A DNA stretch of 64,000 nt from VRUE01 sp963817905 (GCA_963817905.1 CAWFPS010000003.1:682001-746000), one strand, 5' to 3'; shown: positions 39,610 through 47,669, numbered from the stretch's first letter. Notes: a model not told the origin generated them from the letters alone. A program made the numbers and translations.

Positions 39610-40128
39610 TCAGTCCTCGGCGTTGTCGAGCAGCTCGCGGCCGCTGGCGCTGAGCTCACGCGCCACCATCTCGCAGACATCGGCGCCACTCCACGGCCCT
39701 GGGCGATTGAGGAAGGCGGCGATGCGATCGAGACGGCGGCCGTCGACAGCGTGAGCGACAGCGAGCGCGCTGGCCGCGGCGGCCAGGTCGGCGAGAAGGC
39801 GCAGGGTGAAGGCGACCGGATCCTCACCCTCGGCTTCGCGCAGCTTCAACGAGTGGCCGAGCAGCGTCAGGCCCCGGCCGAGGTCGACGGCGAGCAGGGG
39901 CTCGGGTTCGCAGATCGACATCGGGTAGACGTAGAGGCGGGCGCCAGGAGCCGTCGCGGCGAGAATGCCGGCGCTCTGCGCCGCCTCGGCGAGGAGGTTC
40001 AGCTCGTCGGCGTCGCTGTAGGCGTTGACCGGCCAGAGATCGCCGTCGGGGTCGAGCAAGTCGGCGGCGGCGCGATCGCGGTCGAAGCGAAAGAGCCGCG
40101 GGGCGTCGTCCAGCTGTGCCTGTTCCAT
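39610..40128 (-). CDS. Hypothetical acidic protein
   Basis: The 172-residue soluble protein starts at ATG 40128 (GGAGGACG nearby) with RLFRFDRDRAAADLLDPDGD and has a helical C-terminal half (LRLLADLAAAASALAVAHAV). No family is recognised. It lies between the winged-helix gene and a TetR-like gene on the same strand. Confidence 0.55.
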   Translation of the reverse strand: MEQAQLDDAPRLFRFDRDRAAADLLDPDGDLWPVNAYSDADELNLLAEAAQSAGILAATAPGARLYVYPMSICEPEPLLAVDLGRGLTLLGHSLKLREAEGEDPVAFTLRLLADLAAAASALAVAHAVDGRRLDRIAAFLNRPGPWSGADVCEMVARELSASGRELLDNAED

Positions 40129-40278
40129 CGTCGTCCTCCCTTTCTTGGGCCGCGCCGTGCGCGAGGCCGGCCGCCCCGTAGGGCACGCGCAGCGTGCGAC
40201 GATCGGGGTGCCGGCCACGCGCGGGAGCGCGGTCGATCGGATGGAGGGTTGAGACGCGGGCGGCGAGGATTCGCCCCC

Positions 40279-40713
40279 CTAGACCTCCCCCGCACCAAGG
40301 TCGGGGAGCAGGATCAACTCCACCAATTCGGGTCCCGCCGCGAGCAGCTCGGCGAGCTTGCCGGCGCGCAGGTGGGCGGCGGCGATCACCGCGATCGCGG
40401 CGACAAGCGCCTGGCGGGTGGAGGGCGGCAGATGCCTCGCCCCGGTCCCAAGCAGGTCGGCGAAATGCTCGATCAGGCGTACGTAGCGGCGGAAGCCGTG
40501 AGGGCGCTCGGTGAGCGCGTCGAGTAGGAGGACGCGGGCAGACGCGGGCTCCCGCACGAGGAAGCAGAGCGCCGCGTGGACGCCCGCGGCGACCTTCTGC
40601 GGCCACTCCTGGGGAGAGCGGCAGGCCGCGCGCACTTCGAGCTGGAGGTGGGCGAAGGCAGAGTCGAAGGCACGGACAAAATCATCTGGAGGAGGCCCTT
40701 GGGTGTCGTTCAT
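40279..40713 (-). CDS. TetR ligand-domain-like protein without a DNA-binding domain
   Basis: The 144-residue all-helical protein aligns with the C-terminal part of the adjacent TetR regulator: RSPQEWPQKVAAGVHAALCF here against ERDWPQKARAAIGAVLAFAE there, followed by LLLDALTERP against LTLDALATDL. The helix-turn-helix domain is missing. It may bind the same ligand or dimerise with the full-length regulator to block it. Confidence 0.65.
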   Translation of the reverse strand: MNDTQGPPPDDFVRAFDSAFAHLQLEVRAACRSPQEWPQKVAAGVHAALCFLVREPASARVLLLDALTERPHGFRRYVRLIEHFADLLGTGARHLPPSTRQALVAAIAVIAAAHLRAGKLAELLAAGPELVELILLPDLGAGEV

Positions 40714-40766
40714 ACCCGGCTGAGACCCGAGGTCGAAAAGTTCGCCCCCCGCCCTGTTCGCGGCGC

Positions 40767-41450
40767 TCAGGCGCAGGTGGTGGCGATCCGCGCCGCCTCC
40801 GGCGCCCCTACGTAGGGGGCGAGGACGAGCTGGAGGAGTTCGGGTTCGAGCTCCCTGAGAGCCCCTTCCCCAGCGTCCATGAGGCGGCCGCCGAGGATCG
40901 AGGCGACGGCGCCGATCAGCGCCTCCTCTGTGAGGTCGGGCAGGGCCGGGCCGAGCGAGGTGTGGCGGCGGCCCTCGCGCAGCAGGGCGGCGAGGTGGGC
41001 GTTGGAGTCGCTCACCTGCCTGGCGATGGTCAGGTCGGTGGCGAGGGCGTCGAGGGTGAGCAGGCGCAGCTCGTCGGGGGCCTCCTCGGCGAAGGCGAGG
41101 ACCGCGCCGATTGCCGCCCTCGCCTTCTGCGGCCAGTCGCGCTCGCTGGCGCAGGCGCGCATGATCAGCGCCACGAGGCGCTCGAAGGCGTCGCGGTGGG
41201 CGGCGAGGACGCAGTCGCGCTTGTCGTCGAAGTTGGCGTAGAAGGTCTTGCGCGAGACGCCGGCGGCCTCGATCACGTGCCTGACGGTGAGCGCGGCGTA
41301 GCCCTGCTCGGCCAGGGCGCGGCCGGTGGCGGCGAGCAGGCGCCGGCGCTGGTTCTCGCCCACGACCTGGAGGGGGAGCCGGTGGCGGCCGCGAGGCAGC
41401 GACCAGGCAGGATCGCCGTCCGCGGTGGGACCAGGCCGTTGAGGATTCAA
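40767..41450 (-). CDS. TetR-family transcriptional regulator
   Basis: The helix-turn-helix reads ALTVRHVIEAAGVSRKTFYA after LLAATGRALAEQGYA, and the rest is a helical ligand domain. The TTG at 41450 overlaps the stop of a possible 17-codon leader reading frame (41447-41496). A GTG start further in (before GENQRRRLLAATG) is also possible. It should repress its own gene or the DNA-binding-domain-less relative downstream. No transporter or enzyme target lies nearby. Confidence 0.85.
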   Translation of the reverse strand: MNPQRPGPTADGDPAWSLPRGRHRLPLQVVGENQRRRLLAATGRALAEQGYAALTVRHVIEAAGVSRKTFYANFDDKRDCVLAAHRDAFERLVALIMRACASERDWPQKARAAIGAVLAFAEEAPDELRLLTLDALATDLTIARQVSDSNAHLAALLREGRRHTSLGPALPDLTEEALIGAVASILGGRLMDAGEGALRELEPELLQLVLAPYVGAPEAARIATTCA

Positions 41451-41504
41451 CGGCAGGCGAGGGAAGGCCGTACGCCCGTTAATACAGCAGCCAGACTCAT
41501 GGTG

Positions 41505-41533
41505 CCTTATAGGATAGACTATGGTTCTATAGG
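41505..41533. promoter_or_regulatory. Candidate TetR operator
   Basis: CCTTATAG (41505-41512) and CTATAGG (41527-41533) form an imperfect inverted repeat (one extra T) in an AT-rich stretch upstream of the TetR gene. It probably overlaps that gene's promoter. Confidence 0.5.
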
Positions 41534-41585
41534 CGATTTGCAGGATTAAAGTCCCCGCTCCGCGGGGTCACCCGGGTGGCCGCCT

Positions 41586-41620
41586 TTGACTTCCGCGCAT
41601 GAATGACTAGAATTGCGGTC
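41586..41620 (+). promoter_or_regulatory. Leaderless promoter of the Phd/RelE module
   Basis: TTGACT (41586-41591), a 16-base spacer and TAGAAT (41608-41613) form a good sigma-70-type promoter. The ATG at 41621 follows 7 bases after the -10 box, so the message should start at the start codon. No ribosome-binding site is visible. Confidence 0.7.
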
Positions 41621-41911
41621 ATGACCGAGACGCTCTCGCTCTCCTACGTGAAGGCCCATCTCTCGGAGATCGCCGACCGGGTCGAGGGCGAGCACGAGCG
41701 GGTGGTCGTGACCCGCAACGGGCGGGTGGTGGCGGTGCTGGTCAGCCCCGACGATCTGGAGAGCCTGGAAGAGACGCTGGCGGTGCTGAGCGACTCCGGG
41801 CTGATGCGGCAGATCCGCGAGAGCGAGGCAGAACTGGAGGACGGCGAGCAAGGCGTCTCGCCGGCGAAGCTGCAGGAGGACCTGAAGCGTCGGCGTGCCG
41901 ATGCGGCGTGA
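41621..41911 (+). CDS. Phd/YefM-family antitoxin
   Basis: The 96-residue protein reads LSLSYVKAHLSEIADRVEGE, RVVVTRNGRVVAVLVSPDDL and a longer acidic tail, the Phd/YefM pattern. The leaderless promoter fixes the start at 41621 rather than at an ATG at 41603. It should block the RelE-type toxin and repress the promoter. Confidence 0.88.
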   Translation: MTETLSLSYVKAHLSEIADRVEGEHERVVVTRNGRVVAVLVSPDDLESLEETLAVLSDSGLMRQIRESEAELEDGEQGVSPAKLQEDLKRRRADAA

Positions 41912-42180
41912 ACGAAGAGCCCTGGCAGATACGGGTGATGCCGACGGCCCAACGCCAGCTGGCGGAGATGCCTGAGCGCTTTGCCACCGCTGCGATCGAG
42001 CTTCTTCCCGCAATCGCCGCCAACCCAGAACGCCTGGGCAAGCCGTTGCGCTTCGAGCTCACCGGCAAGTGGACCGCGCGACGCGGTCCGTACCGGATCA
42101 TCTACAGGCTCGACGAGGAGGCGCGAACCGTCCGGGTGCTCGCCGTGGGCCACCGGGCGGACGTCTACCGGCGGCGCTGA
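41908..42180 (+). CDS. RelE-family toxin
   Basis: The 90-residue protein (IRVMPTAQRQLAEMPERFAT, RFELTGKWTARRGPYRIIYR, VLAVGHRADVYRRR) is a typical RelE mRNA interferase. A GTG start overlaps the antitoxin stop (GTGA). The basic residues of the PYRIIYR and VGHRADVYRR strands are those expected in the active site. Confidence 0.9.
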   Translation: MNEEPWQIRVMPTAQRQLAEMPERFATAAIELLPAIAANPERLGKPLRFELTGKWTARRGPYRIIYRLDEEARTVRVLAVGHRADVYRRR

Positions 42181-42251
42181 GCGCGTGGGGGCGAGCACGT
42201 CGCCGACCGGCAGGCACCTGCTCTGCCATTGTCAATCTTCGTTCGTGACCC

Positions 42252-42644
42252 TCAACTCAGCGGCACGCCGGAGAGGGAGGCGACCTTCCAGGCGCCGCCC
42301 TCCCTGCTCACCGAGATCGCGTAGACGGTGTCCTTGGGGGCGCCGCTGTAAATGAGGAAGGCCTGGCCGCCCTTGACGCGCAGGGAGCCGACGTCGGCGA
42401 CGGCGGCTTCGCGCAGGGTCGAAGTCGGGACCTTGCCGGTGAGAGCAGCCAGCGTTGCCGCGCAGGAGGAGCCGGCGGAACCGGTTACGGCGCTACCGAA
42501 GCCCTGCGTGGCGCCTTGGCTGAGGTAACCGCAGGCGGCGGCCCAGTTGCGCTCGGCGCGGGCGTCGAGGAAGCCGTGCAGGGCATCATCCGCAACCGGA
42601 TCGTGCGGGTCGATCGCCTCTGGATCAGGTTCGGGGGTCGCCAA
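42252..42644 (-). pseudogene. 5'-truncated secreted lipoprotein gene (family L)
   Basis: The 130-residue frame matches the C-terminal domain of the lipoproteins at 49076 and 60362 (ARAERNWAAACGYLSQGATQ; SSCAATLAALTGKVP; GGAWKVASLSGVPLS). Signal peptide, lipobox Cys and linker are missing. The break is only 13 bases from the left end of the IS481-type element, so insertion with deletion probably removed the 5' half. Confidence 0.75.
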
Positions 42645-42657
42645 CGCTCAGCTCAGC

Positions 42658-43706
42658 TGTGAGACCCGGCTAGTTGTAATTCCTGACCACGTTGTTCATC
42701 CGGGCCTCCTTGGAGGCTGGGGGTGTCCACCACCCAGAACCAAGGAGAACCCGGATGAAGATTCACGCTAATGCCCCCTTCGGTCCGAAGGGGAGGCTCA
42801 CGATGGTCGGGCGCGTCATCGAGCAGGGGTGGTCGCTGACGGAGGCGGCCGAGGCCGCCGGAGTCAGCGAGCGCACCTGCTCGAAGTGGGTCGCCCGCTA
42901 CCGCGCCGAGGGCGAGGCCGGCTTGGTCGATCGCAGCTCGGCCCCGAAGACAGTCGCCAACCGCACCGAAGAGGGCCGCATCGAGGCGATCGCGGCGCTG
43001 AGGAGGCTGCGGATGACCGGTGCGGAGATTGCCGAATGCCTGGGGATGGCGCTCTCCACCGTCTCGGGGATCCTGGCCGACATCGGCCTCGGCAAGCTGA
43101 GCCGCCTGGGGCCGCCCGAGCCGCCCAACCGCTACGAACGCAAGCGGCCGGGCGAGCTGATCCATATCGACATCAAGAAGCTGGTGCGGATCGAAGGCGG
43201 CGCCGGGCACCGCATGACCGGCAAGCGCACCACGCACGCCCGCGGCGCGGGCTGGGAGTTCGTCCACGTCTGCGTCGACGACGCCACCCGCCTTGCCTAC
43301 GTCGAGGTGCTCCCCGACGAAAAGGCGAGAACGTGCGTCGGCTTCCTGCGCCGGGCGGTCGCCTTCTACCGCTCACACGGGATCAAGGTCGAGCGCCTGA
43401 TGACCGACAACGGCGGCGCCTACCGCTCCACCGTGCATGCGATCGCCTGCCGAGCCCTGAAGATCCGCCACATCCGCACCCGGCCCTACCGGCCGCGTAC
43501 CAACGGCAAGGCCGAGCGCTTCATCCGCACGATGCTTGGCGGCTGGGCCTACGGGGCGATCTTTCGCTCCTCGGCCGAGCGCACCGCGGCGCTACCCGGC
43601 TGGCTGGAGTTCTATAACTGGCGCAGACCACACGGCTCCCTCAGCCACAAGCCGCCCGGAACTCGCCTCGGCGAACTGAAGCAGAACAACCTGGTCGGGT
43701 CTTACA
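42658..43706 (+). mobile_element. IS481-family insertion sequence
   Basis: The element is bounded by related ends: TGTGAGACCCGGC at 42658 and, reading inward from 43706, TGTAAGACCCGAC. This gives about 1049 bp with one transposase gene. No clear target-site duplication was seen, consistent with deletion at one side. Both flanking genes end close to its borders. Confidence 0.8.
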
Positions 43707-43711
43707 GCTAG
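42755..43711 (+). CDS. IS481-family transposase
   Basis: The 318-residue protein starts at ATG 42755 after GGAG. It has an N-terminal helix-turn-helix (WSLTEAAEAAGVSERTCSKW) and a DDE integrase core: first Asp in HIDIKKL, second in LMTDNGGAYRS, and Glu in NGKAERFIRTML. It appears full length and intact. The stop lies 5 bases past the predicted IS end. Confidence 0.93.
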   Translation: MKIHANAPFGPKGRLTMVGRVIEQGWSLTEAAEAAGVSERTCSKWVARYRAEGEAGLVDRSSAPKTVANRTEEGRIEAIAALRRLRMTGAEIAECLGMALSTVSGILADIGLGKLSRLGPPEPPNRYERKRPGELIHIDIKKLVRIEGGAGHRMTGKRTTHARGAGWEFVHVCVDDATRLAYVEVLPDEKARTCVGFLRRAVAFYRSHGIKVERLMTDNGGAYRSTVHAIACRALKIRHIRTRPYRPRTNGKAERFIRTMLGGWAYGAIFRSSAERTAALPGWLEFYNWRRPHGSLSHKPPGTRLGELKQNNLVGSYS

Positions 43712-44238
43712 TCGCCCACGATCAGGTTCCGAACCTCGGCGATGACATCCGGCCACTCGCCCGAATCGACCGAGATCTCGCGGTCGTCGATACAGATCGC
43801 CGAGTCGTCTCCGTCGATCGCGATCTCGATATCCCCGGAAGGTCGATGCCACTCGAGCTGGAGGCCACCACTGGAAAGAGGGACGATCCAGGGGCGTTCG
43901 GCCTCCTCTGACATCACTTCGTTCAGCACCCCAAACGCGGTATTGACGCTGTCCAGGCCCGGCGGCAGCCCGCCGTAGGAGTCCCAGTCGGGTTGAAGCG
44001 CGAAGAGCTCAGCGAGCCGAGTGACCGCCGGCTCGACCCACTCGGGAACGACCACCGCATCCTCTCCGTACTCCTCTGCGGGCAGATAGGGCTTGACCCT
44101 GACCGACAGCCCCCGCAGGGGCGCCTTCAAAGTCTCCGCCAGCGAGGAAGAAGACTGTGGGTACTGCGGTGCGCTATAGCCCCGGAGGCTCGCGAGGCCC
44201 GGGGACAGAACGGGAACGGCGACGCTACTCATCGGCAT
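43708..44238 (-). CDS. Hypothetical protein with a W-D-x-Y-G-G motif
   Basis: The 176-residue protein contains FALQPDWDSYGGLPPGLDSV, LSSGGLQLEWHRPSGDIEIA and a final PDVIAEVRNLIVGD. The WDSYGG and GGLQLEW motifs mark a widespread family of unknown function often found beside TIGR04255 proteins; a broken TIGR04255 gene overlaps its start here. Its stop touches the IS481-type element. Confidence 0.6.
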   Translation of the reverse strand: MPMSSVAVPVLSPGLASLRGYSAPQYPQSSSSLAETLKAPLRGLSVRVKPYLPAEEYGEDAVVVPEWVEPAVTRLAELFALQPDWDSYGGLPPGLDSVNTAFGVLNEVMSEEAERPWIVPLSSGGLQLEWHRPSGDIEIAIDGDDSAICIDDREISVDSGEWPDVIAEVRNLIVGD

Positions 44239-44798
44239 CCTCCTGGTATCCCCACTGTGCGTGCATCTTCTTCGTAGTCAAGTCTACAAATCCTTTCACT
44301 ATCCACTCACGGCCCAGGTCGAGAGCAGCCCAAGCGGCGTCGGAGTCGGTGCGTCCCGGGACCAGGCGGCTGGTCAGGTTCAACAGGTACATCGGGGCGC
44401 GAGCGGAACGACTCGCGGAGCTGGCGATAGCGCGGGTAGGTGGCATCGGCCGGGTGAGTGCGCTGCCAGTTGAAGACGAAGCGGTCTTCCTGGAGCTGGA
44501 GGATCTTGGTCTCATCCTCGCTCATGAACCAGGTGCGAGGCATCTGGAAACCGCTGACCAGCTCCAGCGAGAACTGCTGGGGCCCCGGCTGCGCCGGAGC
44601 ATCCTCCTCCATAGGGGGAAGTGGAGGACGCTGAGCGCGTTTGGGGAATTCGCCCTTGACCTGCGCGGTGAACTCCGCCAGCACCTCAAGGTCGACGACC
44701 CTGCGCTCGAACTGAATCGCCAGGACGACCTCCGTGACCGGCGGCTGTCGGAAGTCGACGGGCTGATCGGCGGAAGCGGGAGGCTCCGCGAGGCTCAC
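44225..44798 (-). pseudogene. TIGR04255-family gene with internal deletion
   Basis: The first part (PPVTEVVLAIQFERRVVDLE to DRFVFNWQRTHPADATYPRY) matches the N-terminal half of TIGR04255 proteins. In another frame the C-terminal end follows (LNLTSRLVPGRTDSDAAWAA, then FVDLTTKKMHAQWGYQ), joined near 44400. About 100 residues of the usual middle are absent, so this looks like a real deletion plus a frame change, not a single-base error. Confidence 0.65.
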
Positions 44799-44820
44799 TG
44801 GGACGGGGCAAGACCTGTTG

Positions 44821-45210
44821 TCAAGACAGGGCGCTCCCGCAGGCGGCAAGCGCTCCCGATGGGGTGGCGGAGGCGATCTGGCCGCGGGGGCAGGTCGGCA
44901 GCCCGCGGGTGTTGAGCTTGCCGCCACGGTTGAGGGCGATCTTGATCCGGCGCAGCGAGGGAGGCTCCTTGCCGTGCGGGGCCCTGACCGTGCCCTCGAT
45001 CCGCACCGCGATCGGCGCCAGCCCCTTGCGCGGCAGCGCGGTCGGCGAGATGCCGCCGTCGAAGCGGATGAAGAGGTCGCCCTTCTGGGTCAGCTCGGCG
45101 GCGGCCGGCGAGGCGGTCAGGGCCAGGAGAGCCGCGACAGCGAGCGCGAGCCGACGCCGGCTCCGCGGTGAAACGCGTTTTGCCCCTACCAGGGGACGAA
45201 CGCGTTTCAC
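44821..45210 (-). pseudogene. 3'-truncated copy of secreted beta protein (family S)
   Basis: From GTG 45210 the frame has a signal peptide (RLALAVAALLALTASPAAA) and then family S sequence (LTQKGDLFIRFDGGISPTAL, PPSLRRIKIALNRGGKLNTR, GLPTCPRGQI). It stops at residue 129 where intact members continue for another 140 residues. The homology ends abruptly after GSAL, next to the broken TIGR04255 gene, marking a deletion junction near 44821. Confidence 0.65.
45168..45210. terminator. Nested perfect hairpin between two family S genes
   Basis: GTGAAACGCGTT (45168-45179) pairs with AACGCGTTTCAC (45199-45210), and CCCCT/AGGGG is nested inside. It starts 8 bases after the stop of the gene at 45218, consistent with a terminator, and also covers the GTG start of the truncated gene that follows. 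Confidence 0.75.
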
Positions 45211-45217
45211 CCGCGTG

Positions 45218-46054
45218 TCAGCCCCGTGCCTTGCAGGTGCTGGTGAAGGTGGAGCTGAGGTTCTTGCCGCCGGCGAAGAGGAAGGAGGCACGCGCCATCG
45301 GGAAGACCGCGCCGGGGAAGCCCTTGGGAGCGGGGCAGCCGGAGCTGATGAAGCTGTGCGACTTGCCCTTGACGTTGAAGCGGCGCGAGAGGGTCATGGT
45401 GAGCCCGGTGAGGATCCCCCACGCCTTCATCGCCTTGGGCAGCGGCGCGTTGAGCACGGTGCCGTAGGTGCCTTTGCGCTGCTTGGCGACCTTGAAGACG
45501 ATCACGAAGGAGGTGGCGAAAGGCCGCGGGGCGTAGATGTGGCCGTAGAGGACGGGCTTGCCCTTGCGCTCGCTGTTGAAGACCAGCAGCTTGCCCTGGG
45601 TCGGGTAGGGCTCCTGGCCGGAAAGAGTGATGTCGGCGGTGAAGCTGCCCTTGCCGACCAGCGAGGAGCGGCAGCCCTGCAGCGCCCGGGAGGAGGAGCC
45701 GGGTTGGATGCGCCTGTAGTCGCAGGTGGGGAGACCGGCGTAGTCGAGGCGGCCGTGGCGGTTGAGCTCGATGCGAAGCGTCTTCAGCTGCGGAGGGAGG
45801 GTGCCATCGGTGGTGGAGATCTTGCCGCCGACCGAGACGGAGATCGGGGCGACGCCGGCGCGCGGCAGGCGCTTGGGCTTGAGCTTGCCGTCGACGCTCA
45901 CGCGCAGAGTTCCCTCCTGGCTGACCGAGGCGGCGGCGAGCCCGGCGGCAGCGAGCACGATGGCGAAGGTGAGCACGGCAAGGAGGCGAGGCGCGCGAGC
46001 GTTTGCGAATTTACCCACGCTGCGGTACGGGCGAATGCGGTTACGGCTGTCCAT
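45218..46054 (-). CDS. Secreted beta-rich protein (family S, copy 1)
   Basis: From ATG 46054 the 278-residue protein has a signal peptide (PRLLAVLTFAIVLAAAGLAA), SVSQEGTLRVSVDGKLKPKR, PPQLKTLRIELNRHGRLDYA, GQEPYPTQGKLLVFNSERKG and a final FTSTCKARG. Several conserved Cys suggest disulfides. I do not know a function. A close relative lies at 59584 next to the lipoprotein and NHL genes. Here it is separated from them by a toxin-antitoxin island. Confidence 0.75.
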   Translation of the reverse strand: MDSRNRIRPYRSVGKFANARAPRLLAVLTFAIVLAAAGLAAASVSQEGTLRVSVDGKLKPKRLPRAGVAPISVSVGGKISTTDGTLPPQLKTLRIELNRHGRLDYAGLPTCDYRRIQPGSSSRALQGCRSSLVGKGSFTADITLSGQEPYPTQGKLLVFNSERKGKPVLYGHIYAPRPFATSFVIVFKVAKQRKGTYGTVLNAPLPKAMKAWGILTGLTMTLSRRFNVKGKSHSFISSGCPAPKGFPGAVFPMARASFLFAGGKNLSSTFTSTCKARG

Positions 46055-46134
46055 TGGCGACTCTCTCCCTGCTGATCGGTTGCGATTCACCCACACCAGG
46101 TGTCGGTTCGACGGCCCCGGTGTTAATTCAACAC

Positions 46135-46153
46135 ACGGGCATGATGCCTGATG
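46135..46153 (+). repeat. 19-bp direct repeat flanking a toxin-antitoxin island, left copy
   Basis: ACGGGCATGATGCCTGATG occurs here and again at 47675-47693. It contains the palindrome GGCATGATGCC. The two copies bracket the coiled-coil gene, the antitoxin remnant and the Phd-VapC pair. Confidence 0.8.
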
Positions 46154-46208
46154 CGGTGATGGCGGTGCCTTCCGAGCCGTCGGGACGACATAGACCTTGC
46201 CCTACTGG

Positions 46209-46544
46209 TCAGAGCTGGGTGGCGGCGATCGCGGCGGCGCCGGTGAGGAGGGCGACGACGACCGCGACGGCGGCCTGGAACATGGTCCGCTGGAGTTGGA
46301 CGATCGCCCCCTGGACGGCATCGAAGCGGGTGTCCATCGCGTGCTGCTGGGCATCGAAGCGAGTGTCCATTTTCCGGCCGAGGTCGTCGATGCGCTTGTC
46401 AACGCGATCGAAACGCCGGTCGACGGCTTCGAAGCGCCGGTCGACCGCTTCGAAGCGCTTGTCGACGGCGTCGAAGCGGCGGTTGACTTCGCCGCGGAAG
46501 TCGTCCAGCCGATCGTCGGTCCAGCTCTGCCGCATGGCCTCCAT
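46209..46544 (-). CDS. Coiled-coil protein with C-terminal membrane anchor
   Basis: The 111-residue protein has 7-residue repeats (RRFDAVDKRFEAVDRRFEAV and on) spelling a continuous coiled coil, and ends in one membrane helix (FQAAVAVVVALLTGAAAIAA). The DNA under the repeats is itself a degenerate 21-bp repeat. Such small proteins of unknown function are common in bacteria. It may be tail-anchored and form oligomers. TACAGT lies 6 bases before the ATG, hinting at a leaderless start. Confidence 0.65.
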   Translation of the reverse strand: MEAMRQSWTDDRLDDFRGEVNRRFDAVDKRFEAVDRRFEAVDRRFDRVDKRIDDLGRKMDTRFDAQQHAMDTRFDAVQGAIVQLQRTMFQAAVAVVVALLTGAAAIAATQL

Positions 46545-46629
46545 GTTGCCACTGTAGACAATGAGATGCAACGCGTGGCGCGCGGAAATGTGACTTGCAC
46601 ATCTTGGCCGGCGGCGGCAAGGAGCAAAA

Positions 46630-46746
46630 AGATGCCAAAGATGAAAAGAAAGCCGTTCAGCGCGCTGAGCAAAGAGGTCAGGAAGCGCCCCGGCGCCGCC
46701 GCTGAGATCGACGCGCGCAAGAACGCAATCGTCGCCGCGGGAGGCG
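46630..46746 (+). pseudogene. Remnant of a small XRE-type antitoxin gene
   Basis: A good GGAG site precedes the ATG at 46630. The first ~38 codons (KPFSALSKEVRKRPGAAAEI, then DARKNAIVAA) resemble the linker region typical of HigA/XRE antitoxins, where the helix-turn-helix would follow. Instead low-complexity Gly/Ala-coding DNA follows, with no HTH. Weak evidence; it may be chance. Confidence 0.3.
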
Positions 46747-46904
46747 GCGGGCGGGCGGCGGCGTCTAAGGCCGGGTCGAAGTCGTCGGGTGGGTGGAGGG
46801 GATCGCCCATACCCCTTGGAGAGATCCGGGGCGGGAGTTCTCCCCCCTGTCGCGATACGGGGCACGTACCTCTCTCTCCGGGGTTGACACCAAATGTGGC
46901 GGAG

Positions 46905-46920
46905 GTAGCAAGACTGCTAC
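46905..46920. promoter_or_regulatory. Palindromic operator and leaderless -10 of the Phd-VapC module
   Basis: GTAGCA-AGAC-TGCTAC is a perfect inverted repeat (extended by one G/C pair on each side). It leads into TACCAT (46918-46923), which is 7 bases before the GTG at 46931. A consensus TTGACA lies at 46884-46889 but with a spacer too long for that -10; with TAGCAA (46906-46911) the spacing is 16. The palindrome is the likely antitoxin binding site. Confidence 0.6.
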
Positions 46921-46930
46921 CATGGGGTCC

Positions 46931-47179
46931 GTGGCGACCATCCCGCAAAAAGAGCTGCGAAACCACGTCGGCGAGGTGTTGCGCCGGGCCGAGGCCGGCG
47001 AGGAGATCACGATCACGGTTTCCGGCCGGCCGGTGGCGAAGCTGGGGCCGGCCCGCACGCGGCAGTGGGTCGACTCCGCCAGCCTGCACGACCTTTGGGC
47101 ACTTCCAGTCGACCCGACGCTCGAGCGCGATCTGGAGAAGTTCGGCGGCGAAGACCTCCAGGATCCCTGGGCTACCTAG
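46931..47179 (+). CDS. Phd/YefM-family antitoxin of VapC
   Basis: The protein reads ATIPQKELRNHVGEVLRRAE, EEITITVSGRPVAKLGPART and an acidic C-terminal tail, the Phd/YefM pattern usual before VapC. Start GTG 46931 is 7 bases after a -10 box; ATG 46922 is also possible. It ends 2 bases before the toxin ATG. Confidence 0.88.
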   Translation: MATIPQKELRNHVGEVLRRAEAGEEITITVSGRPVAKLGPARTRQWVDSASLHDLWALPVDPTLERDLEKFGGEDLQDPWAT

Positions 47180-47181
47180 TG

Positions 47182-47574
47182 ATGGGCGTCGTCCTCGACA
47201 CCTCGGTGCTGATCAGCGACGAGGGCCCGCCGGATGGCATCGCATCCTCGATCAGCACGGTGTCGATCGCCGAGCTGCACTTCGGCCTGCTGGTCGCGAA
47301 GGACGATGAGAGGGCGCGGAGAGCGAGCCGGCTGGGGCTGATCGAGGCGCGCTTCCCCGACCCGCTGCCGGTAGACGACAGGGTGGCGCGCGAGTGGGGG
47401 CGCCTGAAAGCAGCGGTCGCGCAGCGCGGCGGTCGGCCGCGCAAACGCCTGGCCGACCTGGCGATCGCGGCGACCGCGAACGTCCACGACGCGGCGCTGC
47501 TCACCCACAACCTCAAGGACTTCAAGATCATCGAAGACCTGGTCGACGTTCGCGCCGCCGCGCGCGGCGTCTGA
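47182..47574 (+). CDS. vapC: VapC PIN-domain toxin
   Basis: The 130-residue PIN protein has acidic residues at GVVLDTSVLI (first Asp), STVSIAELHFGLL (Glu), and KRLADLAIAATANVHDAALL plus THNLKDFKII (C-terminal acids). VapC toxins are Mg-dependent RNases acting mostly on tRNA or rRNA. It is intact and paired with a Phd-type antitoxin. Confidence 0.92.
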   Translation: MGVVLDTSVLISDEGPPDGIASSISTVSIAELHFGLLVAKDDERARRASRLGLIEARFPDPLPVDDRVAREWGRLKAAVAQRGGRPRKRLADLAIAATANVHDAALLTHNLKDFKIIEDLVDVRAAARGV

Positions 47575-47588
47575 GCACTGCCGGGACG

Positions 47589-47669
47589 TCAACTCAGCGG
47601 GACGCCGGAGAGGGAGGCGACCTTCCAGGCGGCGCCTTCCTTGGCGACCGGGATCGCGTAGATCGTGCC
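47589..47669 (-). pseudogene. 3'-terminal fragment of a family L lipoprotein gene
   Basis: About 80 bases encode IYAIPVAKEGAAWKVASLSG-VPLS and a stop, nearly the same as the end of the remnant at 42252. The homology ends 6 bases before the right 19-bp repeat. It seems to be a leftover copied or cut when the toxin-antitoxin island formed. Confidence 0.6.

Noticed and set aside
41447..41496. 17-codon leader peptide before the TetR gene
   Set aside because: It overlaps the TTG start neatly but has no codon bias, attenuator stems or ribosome-binding site; kept only as a remark in the TetR entry.
42181..42251. Right end of the conjugative element next to the RelE toxin
   Set aside because: Gene content changes here, but I found no copy of the tRNA-like att sequence, so the boundary is not supported.
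44307..44927. Full-length reading of the TIGR04255-like frame as an intact gene
   Set aside because: The first ~50 residues before SLAEPPASADQPV are unsupported and the last 45 are out of frame compared with the family; the real C-terminus lies in another frame.
39531..46860. Recurrent AGTTCTCCCCCC-like strings (about 39531, 40262, 40738, 46848) as an operator family
   Set aside because: Copies vary in length and position relative to genes, and C-runs are expected in such GC-rich DNA; no consistent partner element was seen.
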